Below, piece by piece: positions 43,833-54,912 of a stretch of 64,000 nt of DNA (positions are counted from its first letter, which is position 1; each line of letters opens with the position of its first letter). Where the stretch lies: the NCBI RefSeq assembly GCF_905147045.1, contig NC_065905.1, positions 7,068,001-7,132,000 on the forward strand, written 5' to 3'. This stretch comes from Nymphalis io (taxonomy: Eukaryota; Arthropoda; Insecta; Lepidoptera; Nymphalidae). The notes beneath the pieces are model-generated. The model worked only from the letters and a program-made list of their open reading frames with translations, searched no databases and had not been told where the DNA came from. The position numbers were made by a program, and so were the translations under genes.

Positions 43833-45446
43833 TATTTAATTTCAGCTAAATTATTTAGTTAATAAATAATGAAAATACGAAATAATTTGATACCGAGAAG
43901 AGAAGATCATTCTTGATATAAATGTATGACATGATATTAGCCGGTCTACCGTTTGATGACATTTTTGTAATTGTCTTTATATCTACAGTTGGAACCAGTC
44001 TATTAATAATTTAGAATGAAGCTGACTGCGTATCGATTTTTCTATTTATTTCTTCGATACAAACTAAATGTACCTGACCTATAATGTTAAAAATAAAAAC
44101 ATAAACTGTACTGAAATACGTTTATAACTCTATTATTAATCTAAATGAAAAAAATAAACAGATTTTTAATGACTTGAATATCAAATTATGGATATTTTCG
44201 GTCAAAACAAGACGCTTCGCTTTTTTTTAACATGTTTTATATTTATAGACGAAAATATTTTATTCATATTCCATGACACATTTTTAAAGATTTTATCATA
44301 AATACGAAAAATAAAACGGTTGATTTATTGATTTATTAATTCCTATAGCTTATTATTTGATACTTATTTTATTTAAGCAAACATATCTATCTCTACTAAC
44401 TTGTTGTCCGTGCATTTGATAAATCTTTCAATTATTTTGAAAAGATATAATTTTATGAGCCCAGAGCATACGCGTTTTTATTTTAGTAACACAATTAAAA
44501 TTCCGGGTATTTATTTCTTACAAACTACTTTTTCCACTTTACGTGTATGTAAAATAAATTAGTTTAATTTATTACTTGTCATTTACTGTGTAAGGTTACA
44601 CAGAAAAAAGTGTAACCTACAATGCATGAGAAACATTACATTTAACGCCGTTAAACAATTTAAGCGATGATATTTAAATTATTATTGAAACAAAGCTTAT
44701 AAGAAAAATACCCTTTAAAAATAGATATATTAATAACGATTGAATTTTTAATATTCATTTTTAGAACACTATTTAGTATCTTTAGGTATCTGCATATCTT
44801 GTAAATACAATATACTATAAATCGCGTGAGTGATTAAAATTCACTCATTTATTTTTTTAATATTAAACTTTTTTTTTGTTTCCATCTTATCTGTATAATA
44901 TTTTTCGAATGATATGCAATGATAGTTTTCACCTCCTTTTGTTATACAAAAATGTTAGACAAATATCGATGTTCGCTTATAAATATAATAAATACATTTT
45001 CTAGATAAAAATCTGATCATATGATTTCGTTGCAGAGTCATATCACCTTAATTCACGTTTTTAAATAAATAATACCAATGAAAACATTATGAAAACAAAT
45101 AACAAAAAAAAACGGTATAATTGTACAAACTATTCATTTCATTAATGTTATTGATCAATTATGCTTAATCACATATATTTATATTAATACAAAATATCAT
45201 AACAATAGCATAAAAAATCGTAGTTAATCACAAAAACATAATTTATTATTGTCATAGTGATTTTATTATTACCAGTAAAAAAAAGTTATTATATAAATAA
45301 TATAATAAAAAAATATAATAAAAAAAATTATATTTAATAAATATATAACATATACGTATAATAATTATTTGTGTAAGTCTAAAAAATATTGCAGTTGTTG
45401 CATTTTTTTTTAAACAAATAATTGATAATAGTTGTCGACTACTTAC

Positions 45447-45485
45447 CAATAAACAAATCACAACTGTAATTAATATTCTGGACAT
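45447..45485 (-). CDS. Gene 3 exon 1: signal peptide
   Basis: ATG at 45485 encodes MSRILITVVICLL and stops at a consensus donor TTG|GTAAGT, in phase 0. An Arg followed by a run of hydrophobic residues is a typical signal-peptide start; joined to the exon at 35042 it continues VSRECSPRT, a plausible cleavage region. The long reverse frame that runs on to 45252 is intron. The upstream UTR is GC-rich like exon 1 of gene 2. Confidence 0.65.
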
Positions 45486-45553
45486 TTTAACGGAATATCT
45501 TTCGAAATATTTTTATCTTGCGTTTGAACCTCCAAAGCCTGTACAGACGAACT
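45486..45553 (-). promoter_or_regulatory. Gene 3 5' UTR and initiator
   Basis: On the minus strand GCAGTT places a candidate +1 at 45553, after a GC-rich CGCGCGCGC run, followed by a 68-nt leader to the ATG. No TATA box is seen at -30. Confidence 0.4.
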
Positions 45554-46849
45554 GCGCGCGCGCACATCGGTGATCTTGTGTCAGTCAGTGCGGTAGGGTG
45601 AGGTCACTTTTGGCGATGGGAGGATAACTTGAAAAACACGTGAGGTGAATTGAAGTATATCTTGTGTGGCAATGTTTTTGACATTAACAAAAACATACTT
45701 AAGTTTTTTTTTCAATTATATGCATGTGAATAACGGCAGATTTTTTTATCAGACAGAATATAAACAATAATCTCCGAGTTCCTAGCAGAAATTATCAACT
45801 TTATCAAAGACTACCCAATTGCGCAAGTGTGTGAAATTCTCTCTCATTCTCTTTGGAACGGCACAGATAGAGATCAGGCGCAGGGCTCACCGTTTTATAT
45901 ACTTTTCAAAAAACGGAAGTGTAATATTATTTTTTCTATCTATCTAATGAGAATTTCTTTAATATAGAGCTCGAGAAGACAAATAAACTAAAACAGATTG
46001 TGTTAATTATGTGTACAGATAGAAAGTATTATTATATATAAAGAAAATTTATATTAACTTGTATCTTACCTACTCAAAGATAAATTCAAAATAATTTTGA
46101 ATAATTAATATTTTATTGTATGTAAAAAAATTGTAATCAATTTTCCAGATACTTTCGACACATATTTTTTTACAAATATGAATTTAAACAATTATATTAA
46201 ATATTTTTATGCTTTTGGGGCTCAATTTTCCTAATTTTCTATTTTAATGTTCTTTCGAACATAGTTTTTTCCACTATTATTCCCAAAAAAATATTGGTAA
46301 TTCTAATGTAGTAACACGTAAAAGTAACTGAACTGTTTTGAATACATAAATAGGCAAAACCTCTTCATCATAAAAAATATTTTCATCATTACGACGAATA
46401 TTTTTTATTTATACATTTTAATATAATGATTTTGACATTGTAAGTTTTACAACATGGTAGATAAGATATGAAACATTTATGTAACGAAAAGCTTTTTTTG
46501 TAGAGTCGTTCATCAGGATTATTTCCGCAAAATTATAAGTAAACCCCAAGTCCTTCCTAGCATAGGTTACCCACAGCTTTCGTAACTATACATATATAGA
46601 TTAGACACGTAATAGTTTATTTGAAGACAATTATGAACTCATTTGTACTAAATAAAACCATGGTCACCACAGTCGGTCGCGTCCTCCAACGGCCCGTGAT
46701 CTGACAATCAATGAGACGCATCACTGAACTCATTCATAGACACTTGAATATTATATAAACAATTAAATAATATATACCGTATTTCATTACACTTGCTCAA
46801 AATGTTCAAAAACAAGAAATTGATGCCTTATATTTTTACAAAGATTGTA

Positions 46850-46898
46850 AGCTGTCGAAAAAAAATTATGAGTGAATTGTGCTTTTTTTTCGACAGCT
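46850..46898. repeat. 16-bp perfect inverted repeat, 17-base spacer
   Basis: AGCTGTCGAAAAAAAA (46850-46865) and its exact reverse complement (46883-46898). No gene end is adjacent. Confidence 0.75.
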
Positions 46899-46934
46899 AT
46901 AGCTAATTTATTATTTCGATTAGGTTAGGTAGGA

Positions 46935-47155
46935 TTGTTTATAATATAGGTAAAGCAGACGGCCAAATGGGCCACTTGACCGTAATTGGTCATCACCGCT
47001 CATATTGACTATTCCTTTGCATTACAAACTTTGGGAACTAATATGCTACAGTAGTCGCACTGGCTCACTCACCCTTCAAACCGGAACACAAAAATAATAA
47101 ATATTGCTGTTTATCGGTAGAATATCGGTAGGAAGTATTTACTCAGAGGGGCCTC
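46935..47155 (-). repeat. Poly(A) retroposon family A, 5'-decayed
   Basis: 'aagcagacggccaaatgggc', 'ctggctcactcacccttcaa' and 'accggaacacaaaaataata' in antisense order. Confidence 0.65.
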
Positions 47156-47954
47156 GTTTGATCGAAAATATAAAAAAATAATATCTCGGTAGACAAAAAA
47201 TCATCATTGAAATATCCACAAAAATATATAATTCTATAGGTTTTTGAGACAAAATTAAATAATTCATTATGTTTATGAAAATTCTATAAATTGTTTCCAG
47301 GGATAAATCAAATGGATCAGTTTTATAAAGTTTATTTGTATATATAACATAATATATTTGTGATTAAACTTTAACGGAATATGGGCAGTTTAGCGACGTG
47401 CAATTAGTCTGAAGTTCAATCATGGACTCTTGTAGCAGTCCTAAATACTTACTCCTAACACAAGCTTTGTGCGTAACTAGAAGGGTAAATACCTAATATT
47501 CTGAATGTAAGTAATTCATTGCAAACAGGCTTTTTAGTGTTATTAGTATTCTAAGTCATTTTCTCTTTAAAAAAAAAGAAAATTATAATGATAATATATT
47601 AGGGTTTTTTTAATGCAATTTATTTATCGAAAATTACTCTCCTATTTACTCTTATATAAAATGCAGTATTTAACGCCATCTATGTTAATAACGAATTTTA
47701 TATTCAAAATAGTAATTTATATTCAAATATATATTTTATATTCAAAATGGTAATTCTATTCGCCGCTAGGTGTCGCTAAACTACTACGCAAATTTCCTTT
47801 AAAAATATTATCAAGCTTGCATTATTTTTATTTAATTAATTTATCATTATAATTTTATCTATCACATTTTATATTTTGTATATAAAAATGAAAACTAAAT
47901 TTATTTAGTGTGATTCACAGACTAATAATAATTATTGGTATTATGATTCTCTAA

Positions 47955-47994
47955 GTTGTCATAGCAACGAGTGACAAGACGTTGTTGTGACAAC
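47955..47994 (+). promoter_or_regulatory. Two X-box (RFX-binding) motifs upstream of gene 4
   Basis: GTTGTCATAGCAAC (47955-47968) and GTTGTTGTGACAAC (47981-47994) both fit RYYRYY-N2-RRNRAC, the RFX-factor X-box. They start 179 and 153 bp before the ATG at 48134, within the range usual for ciliary genes in flies and worms. RFX factors switch on genes for cilia and some sperm flagella; functional use here is inference. Confidence 0.6.
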
Positions 47995-48120
47995 GTCACA
48001 CCGACTCCTGTAAACATTCAACAAGAACGTAGTCAAAACTCAAAAGTTTATGAGCTAAACGTATTGATTACTCTATTTTATATGTATAAAAAACCCAATA
48101 AATATCGGGTAAAGTCTTAA

Positions 48121-48150
48121 ATGTACAATAATTATGTCCAAATCTCATAA
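48121..48150 (+). promoter_or_regulatory. Short upstream reading frame overlapping the gene 4 start
   Basis: ATG at 48121, nine codons, TAA at 48148-48150, out of frame with and overlapping the main ATG at 48134. It matters only if transcription starts upstream of it; a TATA-like 'gtataaaaaa' lies near 48084. Confidence 0.4.
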
Positions 48151-49258
48151 ATCATTTCCTCAAACATGTTGTGAAAGATATCAAAGACATTTATGTGCTT
48201 TCGCTAAAACTGACAAAAATTATGTCACAGGTATCCCTAAGAAAAATATTTGTTCAAGTAGTGAAAAAAGTTGTCCAACGGGTACGATTAATCATAATAA
48301 AAACAGCAGGATAACGACACCCAAGAAAACAACGAAATCTCAACTAAATTTTAGTCAAATTTTGACGGAAAATTTTGATTATTGCAAAACATGCGGCGAT
48401 GTGGCTTCGAACTCAGACAATAGGACGTTTTCAAGAGCTAAAATCACCAGAAGTCTGTTACAAGACTCTTACATTGTCCCGTTAAATAAAGTAAATAAAT
48501 CACCGACAAAAAAAAATTCTAACAATCATAACAACCAATTACAACAATTTTATAGAAATGAAAATTTTAAACAATCAACTCATTCATTTAGTGCTACTGA
48601 TAATATAAAAAAAATATCTCTGAATACAATTTTGGAACAGTCTGAAAATAAATCACAGGTGGACACAGAAAATAATATTTACGAAATATACCCGGATTCT
48701 GATGAAGAAATAGGATTTATGAATTGTGACAATAATTTTAAAAATATCAAGGAATTTAGAAATCAAAATTATTTTGAATGCCATTCAGCTAAATCAAGAG
48801 TAAATTCAAAATCCAATGTTAACAGCTTAAAACATAAATGTATATATAGATTTCACTTAAATGAAAGATTATTTCCAGTCCCTCTTAATACAGACCACCA
48901 AAACAATATTCGTTGTGTCGAATGCTATTTGCCTATGGACAAAAATATACACGATACAAAAATTAATGGAATGATACAAGCTAAAATTAAGATAAATAAT
49001 GAAGTGCAAGACATGCTTTTAATGTTACCGGTTAATGATTCTCTAGTTGTCGAACAAAGGAGTAAGATGCAAAATGTCGAGGATGAAAGTATATACTTTG
49101 GTATAATAAAATTAGATTTAAACGGAGATTCAATTTTCAATCGAACACTACCGGAAGATTCTTTAGCATTAAGATATCAAAAGGGTTATAAAGAATTATC
49201 TAGAGACCAAAAATACACATATGAAAGTGTTGGGGAAAATGATGTCATTATTATTTAA
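48134..49258 (+). CDS. Intronless 374-residue protein, possibly ciliary
   Basis: Complete frame from ATG at 48134 to TAA at 49256-49258, with AATAAA at 49332-49337. Basic, Ser/Asn/Lys-rich and probably disordered to about residue 180, with several Cys (12-13, 40, 47). Two CxxC pairs, Cys84/Cys87 in DYCKTCGD and Cys261/Cys264 in RCVECYLP, could bind metal. An acidic patch (YPDSDEEI) lies at 186-193. The C-terminal 140 residues look folded, with YRFHLNERLFPVP near 238-250, a predicted strand-helix segment around 279-300 and LRYQKGYKEL near 346-355. There is no signal peptide or membrane segment. I do not recognise the family. Two X-boxes lie upstream. An upstream ATG at 48121 opens a 9-codon frame that overlaps the start and could dampen translation. 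It could also be an old retrocopy, but the intact length argues against that. Confidence 0.75.
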   Translation: MSKSHKSFPQTCCERYQRHLCAFAKTDKNYVTGIPKKNICSSSEKSCPTGTINHNKNSRITTPKKTTKSQLNFSQILTENFDYCKTCGDVASNSDNRTFSRAKITRSLLQDSYIVPLNKVNKSPTKKNSNNHNNQLQQFYRNENFKQSTHSFSATDNIKKISLNTILEQSENKSQVDTENNIYEIYPDSDEEIGFMNCDNNFKNIKEFRNQNYFECHSAKSRVNSKSNVNSLKHKCIYRFHLNERLFPVPLNTDHQNNIRCVECYLPMDKNIHDTKINGMIQAKIKINNEVQDMLLMLPVNDSLVVEQRSKMQNVEDESIYFGIIKLDLNGDSIFNRTLPEDSLALRYQKGYKELSRDQKYTYESVGENDVIII

Positions 49259-49331
49259 ATGCTTATTGAAAAACATAATACAATGTTTTGATCTTATCAA
49301 TCTATTATAAACACTAACTTTTTTACTATAT

Positions 49332-49337
49332 AATAAA
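49332..49337 (+). terminator. Polyadenylation signal of gene 4
   Basis: AATAAA 74 bases after the stop codon. Confidence 0.5.
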
Positions 49338-49485
49338 AAAATATTACTTGTCTATGGAATCTCACAACAATATGTAGAAAAAGTTTAAATTTAGTTTGTG
49401 TGCCTAAATATTAGTCACAAGGTAGATGTTTTTTATTTTAATTAATTTATTTATTTATCCTTTTATGTACACCAAAAGAAAATAA

Positions 49486-49498
49486 TAAAAAAATACAT
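49486..49498. repeat. Target-site duplication, left copy
   Basis: TAAAAAAATACAT, identical to 49809-49821, flanking the SINE at 49499-49808. Confidence 0.75.
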
Positions 49499-49808
49499 CC
49501 GTAATCCGTAACAGCCTGTGAATGTCCCACTGCTGGGCTAAAGGCCTCCTCTCCTCTTTTTGAGGAGAAGGTTTGGAGCTTATTCCACCACGCTGCTCCA
49601 ATGCGGGTTGGTAGAATTCACATGTGGCAGAACTTCAGTGAAATTAGACACATGCAGGTTTCCTCACGATGTTTTCCTTCACCGTAAAGCACGAGATGAA
49701 TTATAATCACAAATTAAGCACATGAAAATTCAGTGGTGCTTGCCCGGGTTTGAACCCACGATCATCGGTTAAGATTCACGCGTTCTTACCACAGGGCCAT
49801 CTCGGCTT
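49499..49808 (-). mobile_element. tRNA-derived SINE family B, full length with target-site duplication
   Basis: Antisense: 'cgtaacagcctgtgaatgtc' tail, complete body and 'gggtttgaacccacgatcat' ... 'cagggccatctcggc' head. Both pol III boxes are well kept. The best-preserved family B copy in the window. Confidence 0.9.
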
Positions 49809-49821
49809 TAAAAAAATACAT
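49809..49821. repeat. Target-site duplication, right copy
   Basis: Matches 49486-49498 exactly. Confidence 0.75.
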
Positions 49822-50299
49822 AATATATTTTTAATATATCTTTTTAGCTAGAGTATGATTTGAGACAAAATAAAGTACATTTACATTAAATTCATAAGTT
49901 TATTATTTTCTATTTGTGACTTTACACTTACCTAATAATATGGTAACCCTAATGTACTGGAATGATTAATACTGGTTACTTCAAATTGTTTCTAAACTTA
50001 TAAGATATGTGTAATACATACTGTAGATATTAATGAATATTATAATTTCTTATAATAAGTGATAACTTATTAGAATATAATTTCTAGCTTCGATTTGAAA
50101 TTTATACATTAATATATACTTAGTAATTAATTATTATCATCTTGCAATTATTATGCAATTAGTTATATCAAGCTTTTGTTTCTATTATTGACTTTATGAA
50201 TTATTTATTATATATATGAATGCCATTACCTGGTATCAAAATCTTTAACAGCTCAGTTAGTTTTGTGGTTAATGTATAATGGTAATAAGGCAATGAAAG

Positions 50300-50508
50300 C
50301 AGGAATTTTACTGGCTATCGCTTACATCACCAATACGCCATCAACTTTGGAAACTAAGATGTTATGTCCCTTATGCCTGTAATTACATTGGCTCACTCGC
50401 CCTTCAAACCGGAACACAACAATACCAAGTACTGCTGTTTTGCAGTAGATTATCTGATGAGTGGGTGGTACCTACCCAGACAAGCTTGCGCAAAGCCCTA
50501 CCACCAGT
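50300..50508 (-). repeat. Poly(A) retroposon family A, 5' part
   Basis: 'cgcttacatcaccaatacgc' to 'gcgcaaagccctaccaccag'; the 3' part and tail are missing. Confidence 0.75.
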
Positions 50509-51539
50509 AAAAACTTAAACTTTTTGGTCCACCAACAAAATGGCGTTTTGAAATTAGCGTGCGTCTTTTTTTTTACAACGCTGTTGTAGTGATAATAGAA
50601 TCTTCTAACTATACATATACATCTTACAATCATGACATTGAGTTAATTTTTTTAAAGAACTTCGACCGGATATTGGTATTCGATAAAAAACATATTTATT
50701 TATTAACTCACATTTTCAATGACTAAAATAACCATTGAATTCAGTCAATATTTACTATGCGGCTATTTTGTATATATTATAATGTTTTTTCTTCTTTTAA
50801 ATATTAACTCGTACTATTGACATTATAAAACATACTTAAATATAAAAAGTATACTAACATACCTACCTCCTTACATAAAATTACTCCAAGATAATGTAAA
50901 AAAAAATATGTTCATTTGAGCATATGGGTACTTTTTTAAAATAACAAACACAACTTAAGTATTTATTTAAAGTTATATCTTTCATACTAGTTTTCGCACG
51001 CGTTTCTTGTGTGGGGAGGTGTTAGGACCGTATGGCCTTTTCTGTAGCCTTTGCAAAATTTCATGATGGTCGGTTGAGTATTTAAAACGTGCAAGCGTCA
51101 CAAATAAACAAACTCACTTTTGAATTTAGAATATCAGTTTGGATGAAGTATTCGCAATACAGTGTACAGACACCATGAACATCAGCCCTACACTTGTCCT
51201 TTATTATTTGTCGAAACTAATTTAAATATGTGTAACAGTTACTGTATTTTTCCGACTGTCGAAAACATACAATGAATGGTTCGTTTTTGTCGTGTAGAAA
51301 TAATATTTCAAGGTGACATGACAACTTTTAAAAAAAAGTTTCAAACTCACGTATTAAAAACAGGTGTTTATATCATTAAGAAATCAGACTCACAATTAAA
51401 GATATGCTTATTAAACGTTTATATACATACTTAGAACAAAATATATAACAGAGGATCTCCTTAAATGGCTTAGAGTCAATTATGTTAAATTATTTTAGGC
51501 TTATTTTAAATGAAAAATGCGCGTAGAAAAAGTATTTAG

Positions 51540-51870
51540 ATTCCAAATTTCATCAAAATCGGTCCAGTGGTGTCAGTAGTCATCAATTTAAAAAAAATCT
51601 AGAAGAGAAGAGAGAAAGATGGACTGTAATATAATTCGACAAACTAAGACAAAACAGTGAAGCTTAACGCAGGTGAAACCGCGCGGAGCAGATAGCTATG
51701 TATTTATATTAATATAATAAGGCTAATCTCTGAAAAGACCGGTGGAATTTAAAAAAACTTGATATCCCAATTCTGGAAGGAGATTACAGGCTATTAAACG
51801 TCACGCTTCAGCCCACGGGGGCAGAGACACGAGTGAAACCGCATGCAAAAGCTAGTATTTAAACGATCAT
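51540..51870 (+). repeat. Ancient repeat ends
   Basis: 'ccaaatttcatcaaaatcgg' and 'tccagtggtg', later 'gtgaaaccgcgcggagcaga', then 'gtgaaaccgcatgcaaaagc'. These are typical decayed termini of lepidopteran mobile elements. Confidence 0.4.
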
Positions 51871-52107
51871 CAACGCAGTTATTTATTAATGCAAATATAT
51901 AAAACATTTTTTTGATATGCGATTTAAAAAAATAAATAAGTATTAACTATTATGAAAAGGTAAGTATTCATAAACATTAGATTTCGTCGCTAGTAAGACG
52001 TAGAGTAACGAGTTGCATCCATTGTCGAAACATGTCACATCAACATCTCACAAGAACTCGTTTGTACCGATCGTCAAACATTCTGCAATCCGAGCGCGAA
52101 AAATAAA

Positions 52108-52140
52108 TATATACGAGCGACAATTGCGCGCGAACTCAGT
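52108..52140 (+). promoter_or_regulatory. Core promoter of gene 5: TATA box and initiator
   Basis: TATATA at 52108-52113 lies 30 bp before the A of CGAACTCAGTT (predicted +1 at 52138). Spacing and both motifs match an arthropod TATA-Inr promoter. The initiator 11-mer is the same as at gene 2. Confidence 0.65.
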
Positions 52141-52218
52141 TCATGACAGACGCTGCGTGTGCACTCACTTTTTTTAACTATTTTTTTAAGTGCCTCCAAA
52201 AAGGTTCACAGTGTTAAA

Positions 52219-52276
52219 ATGTTTTTAATTTTTCTCTTCGCTCCGTTAACGTTAGTGATCGCTGAGAATGTATTGC
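52219..52276 (+). CDS. Gene 5 exon 1: signal peptide
   Basis: ATG at 52219 gives MFLIFLFAPLTLVIAENVL and stops at TTGC|GTAAGT, in phase 1 (58 coding bases). The hydrophobic core followed by a small-residue VIA-EN junction is a clear signal peptide with a cleavage site. The leader is 81 nt from the predicted +1. No following exon could be placed with confidence on the plus strand in the remaining 11.7 kb, so the intron is very long or the next exons are small. Family unknown. Build is like genes 2 and 3, but the phase differs. Confidence 0.65.
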
Positions 52277-53389
52277 GTAAGTAATTTTATGTTGTTTTAT
52301 GAGGTGAAGGTAGTTGCGGTTTGTTGGGAAATATATTGTCAAAAAGTTAATATTGGCATAATGAATATAAACTATAGCTTTTTCATACCAAGAAAATATT
52401 TCGAAAAATAAACCTCGAATGTGTCATATACCTTAATTACCTATGATATGAAAGCTACATTAGTGAAAGCATACCCTTTCCGCGTTTATATTACAATTGT
52501 TTATAACCAAAGATTTAATTTGAGATTAACGCGCGATCTATAATATAAATTATAAGTTATAACCAATGCATTAAGTAATATTATCTGTTAATAAGTTAAG
52601 TAATATTATTTCAAGCTTATCAATGAAGGCGATCCTATTTTTAATTTTCTTTTGTTTATGGTTATTTAAATTAATGTCGTCAAATTTCATTACTATTTTT
52701 TGTTAATTTAAACTCTTAATAGAAAATAATGTTTAAAATTAAATAGTCTTAAGGAATAATTAACTATTAACTACATCAATAATTTTTCACACAATTTCGG
52801 ATCAAAAATAAAAATAATCAAATAAATTTTGATATATTTTAAAATTCTATTTATAAATTAAAAATAAAACTAGCGTATTACATAATGTCAGTATATAAAA
52901 TAATTTGAATAAATCATAAATAAATCAGATTTTCAAAATAGAACCGAGATGTGAAAATACTTTTTTATTTTATTTTTAAAAAACTACAGACCAAATTCGT
53001 GTACATATAGATATACATGAACAATAACACTTCCTTCAAATAATAATATTTCGAAAAAGGAAGCTACGTTTAAATTAGGGTAAACTATTCTGTAACAATT
53101 CGAACAAAAGTAGCTTGATTGTGTTTAATTTATTATTACTAAATAACATTATGAGTAACTTTTATTCCATATTATCAATAAGGTATTTAACGCGTGATTT
53201 CGTACATAATAAAATTCATATGACTTCTCCCTAGAAAACGCTTTTTTTACTTTTTTAATCTAGAATGTACCAACGCTAATATATATAAAAATAGCTACAA
53301 AAGTAAAATACAATGCTTACTAATATTATTAATACGAAAGTGAATATTTTTATTCATTTCTTTGTTGGTTCGTTTTCTTCTTACGCCTT

Positions 53390-53495
53390 AACTACTTAAC
53401 CTTTTGCGTGTTAGGGGTACAAAGGACATACGGTACGTAACACCTGACAACACCACCTCCACGACAAGCGAGTAAAACCGCGGGGGATACTAGTA
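53390..53495 (+). repeat. Ancient repeat end
   Basis: 'aaccttttgcgtgttagggg' and 'gagtaaaaccgcgggggata' are a common decayed repeat terminus. Confidence 0.4.
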
Positions 53496-54496
53496 AAGTA
53501 TATTGCTTTCGATTATTTTGATCTTACGTACTTAGAGTATCATTATTATGTTTAATATTTTGAAGTTACTATTTTAAAATAAATCTTAGAAGATTTTAAG
53601 TACATCCGGTTATGTTACCGGATATACAATATTCATGGGAATACACATAATATATCAAGCACCTGAACATATACATTACATATAATTACTGAATCAATTA
53701 TCATATATTACTGTACAAATAAATATATTTATAAAGTACATTATACAGAGTGTTTTTATTATCTGTTTATTCAAATTATTATTAACTTTGTTTTAAGGTA
53801 ACATTATAGATAAAGAAAATTATAGAATAATAATAATATAATAAGAAAATTATTGAATTGTTTTTATAATCAGATTATTAATCTTAATCTATAATGAAGT
53901 TATACAATAAGAAAGGCAGTATTGCTTTAACTAATATCATTGAGGCAACATTTTGACGATGAGAAGCAGTAATTAGAAAAAAAACAATAAATAATTTATT
54001 TAAGTAAGTTCATACTAATGTATATCATTTTATTAAGATACTGTACCCGCGGTTTCACCCTCGTATAACTTAAAGATATCACTAAGAGCAAAATTATATA
54101 AGACTTAATATTTCAGTATTTGCAACAATTTTAGTGTTATCTTCGTGGGATTTTTAGTTATATTAGTATTTATTGGCTTGTGTTACATGTTGCCCTATTT
54201 ATCAAGATAAGGAAACATACAATTGGTCGTGAAAAACAGCATTCCCTTAAATCTATTCCGACATACTTGAATGTCTTGCCCTGTGCTTTATGAGTTATAA
54301 AGCCCTTACTCAAATATCTTCCATTTACAGACAGCGAACAGTTTCATTTTTATAATATTTATAGATATATTTTTAAACTTATACGACCACCGCTTGTGAA
54401 TATGATATATATATTAAGAAATAAGAAAAATCGGAAAAAGTCCAGCAATTAGTAATCATAAATGATACGTCGCATACTTTAAATAGTATAGTAACA

Positions 54497-54718
54497 AATT
54501 GTAACTATCCCACTGCTGCCATATGGCTTTCACCTCACCTACAGATGTGGCAGAATTTCATCCGAAGTAACTTTTCTCATGATATTTATCTTCACCGCTG
54601 AGCAAGAGATAATAATAAAAAATTAAGCACATTAAAAGTGTTGCTTGCCCGAGTTTGAACTCGCAATCATCGATAAAGATTCACGTGCTATACCCACTGG
54701 GCCATATTGGCTTTGGCT
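54497..54718 (-). repeat. tRNA-derived SINE family B, decayed
   Basis: 'ctatcccactgctgcc', 'gatgtggcagaatttcatcc' and 'gcttgcccgagtttgaactc' ... 'cccactgggccatattggct' in antisense order. Confidence 0.65.
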
Positions 54719-54879
54719 TAGCATACACAGTTAATTAAGGATTAAGGACATTCATTTTTGGAATTAGCAGCTATAAGTATACATTTTTCAAACGGTTTAT
54801 GTTTTTTAAGCTCCAGTACAAATCTTTGGTGCCACATACACATTATGATATCTGTAATTTTATTTAATTATCTGTGATA

Positions 54880-54912
54880 TTCAAGAAGCGTAAATAAGAT
54901 ACGCTTCTTGAA
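54880..54912. repeat. 13-bp perfect inverted repeat, 7-base loop
   Basis: TTCAAGAAGCGTA (54880-54892), loop aataaga, then TACGCTTCTTGAA (54900-54912). Confidence 0.75.

Larger units (their letters stand above)
35043..45446 (-). other. Gene 3 intron of about 10.4 kb (inferred)
   Basis: Spans from the signal-peptide exon donor to the acceptor at 35043. It holds family A, B and C repeats, a LINE tail, a nested SINE pair and a SINE with a 26-bp target-site duplication. Stretches such as 39600-41090 and 43840-45250 are AT-rich with nothing I can name. Confidence 0.45.
45554..47954. other. Spacer between divergent genes 3 and 4
   Basis: AT-rich, with a 16-bp inverted repeat at 46850-46898, a family A fragment at 46935-47155, and little else that I can name. 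Confidence 0.5.
49259..52107. other. Spacer downstream of gene 4
   Basis: Holds a full SINE B with target-site duplication, a family A fragment and decayed repeat ends (50985-51140 and 51540-51880). The rest is AT-rich with no gene seen. Confidence 0.5.

Noticed and set aside
48134..49258. Gene 4 as a zinc-finger transcription factor
   Set aside because: The two CxxC pairs are 174 residues apart and lack the His/Cys partners of known finger classes.
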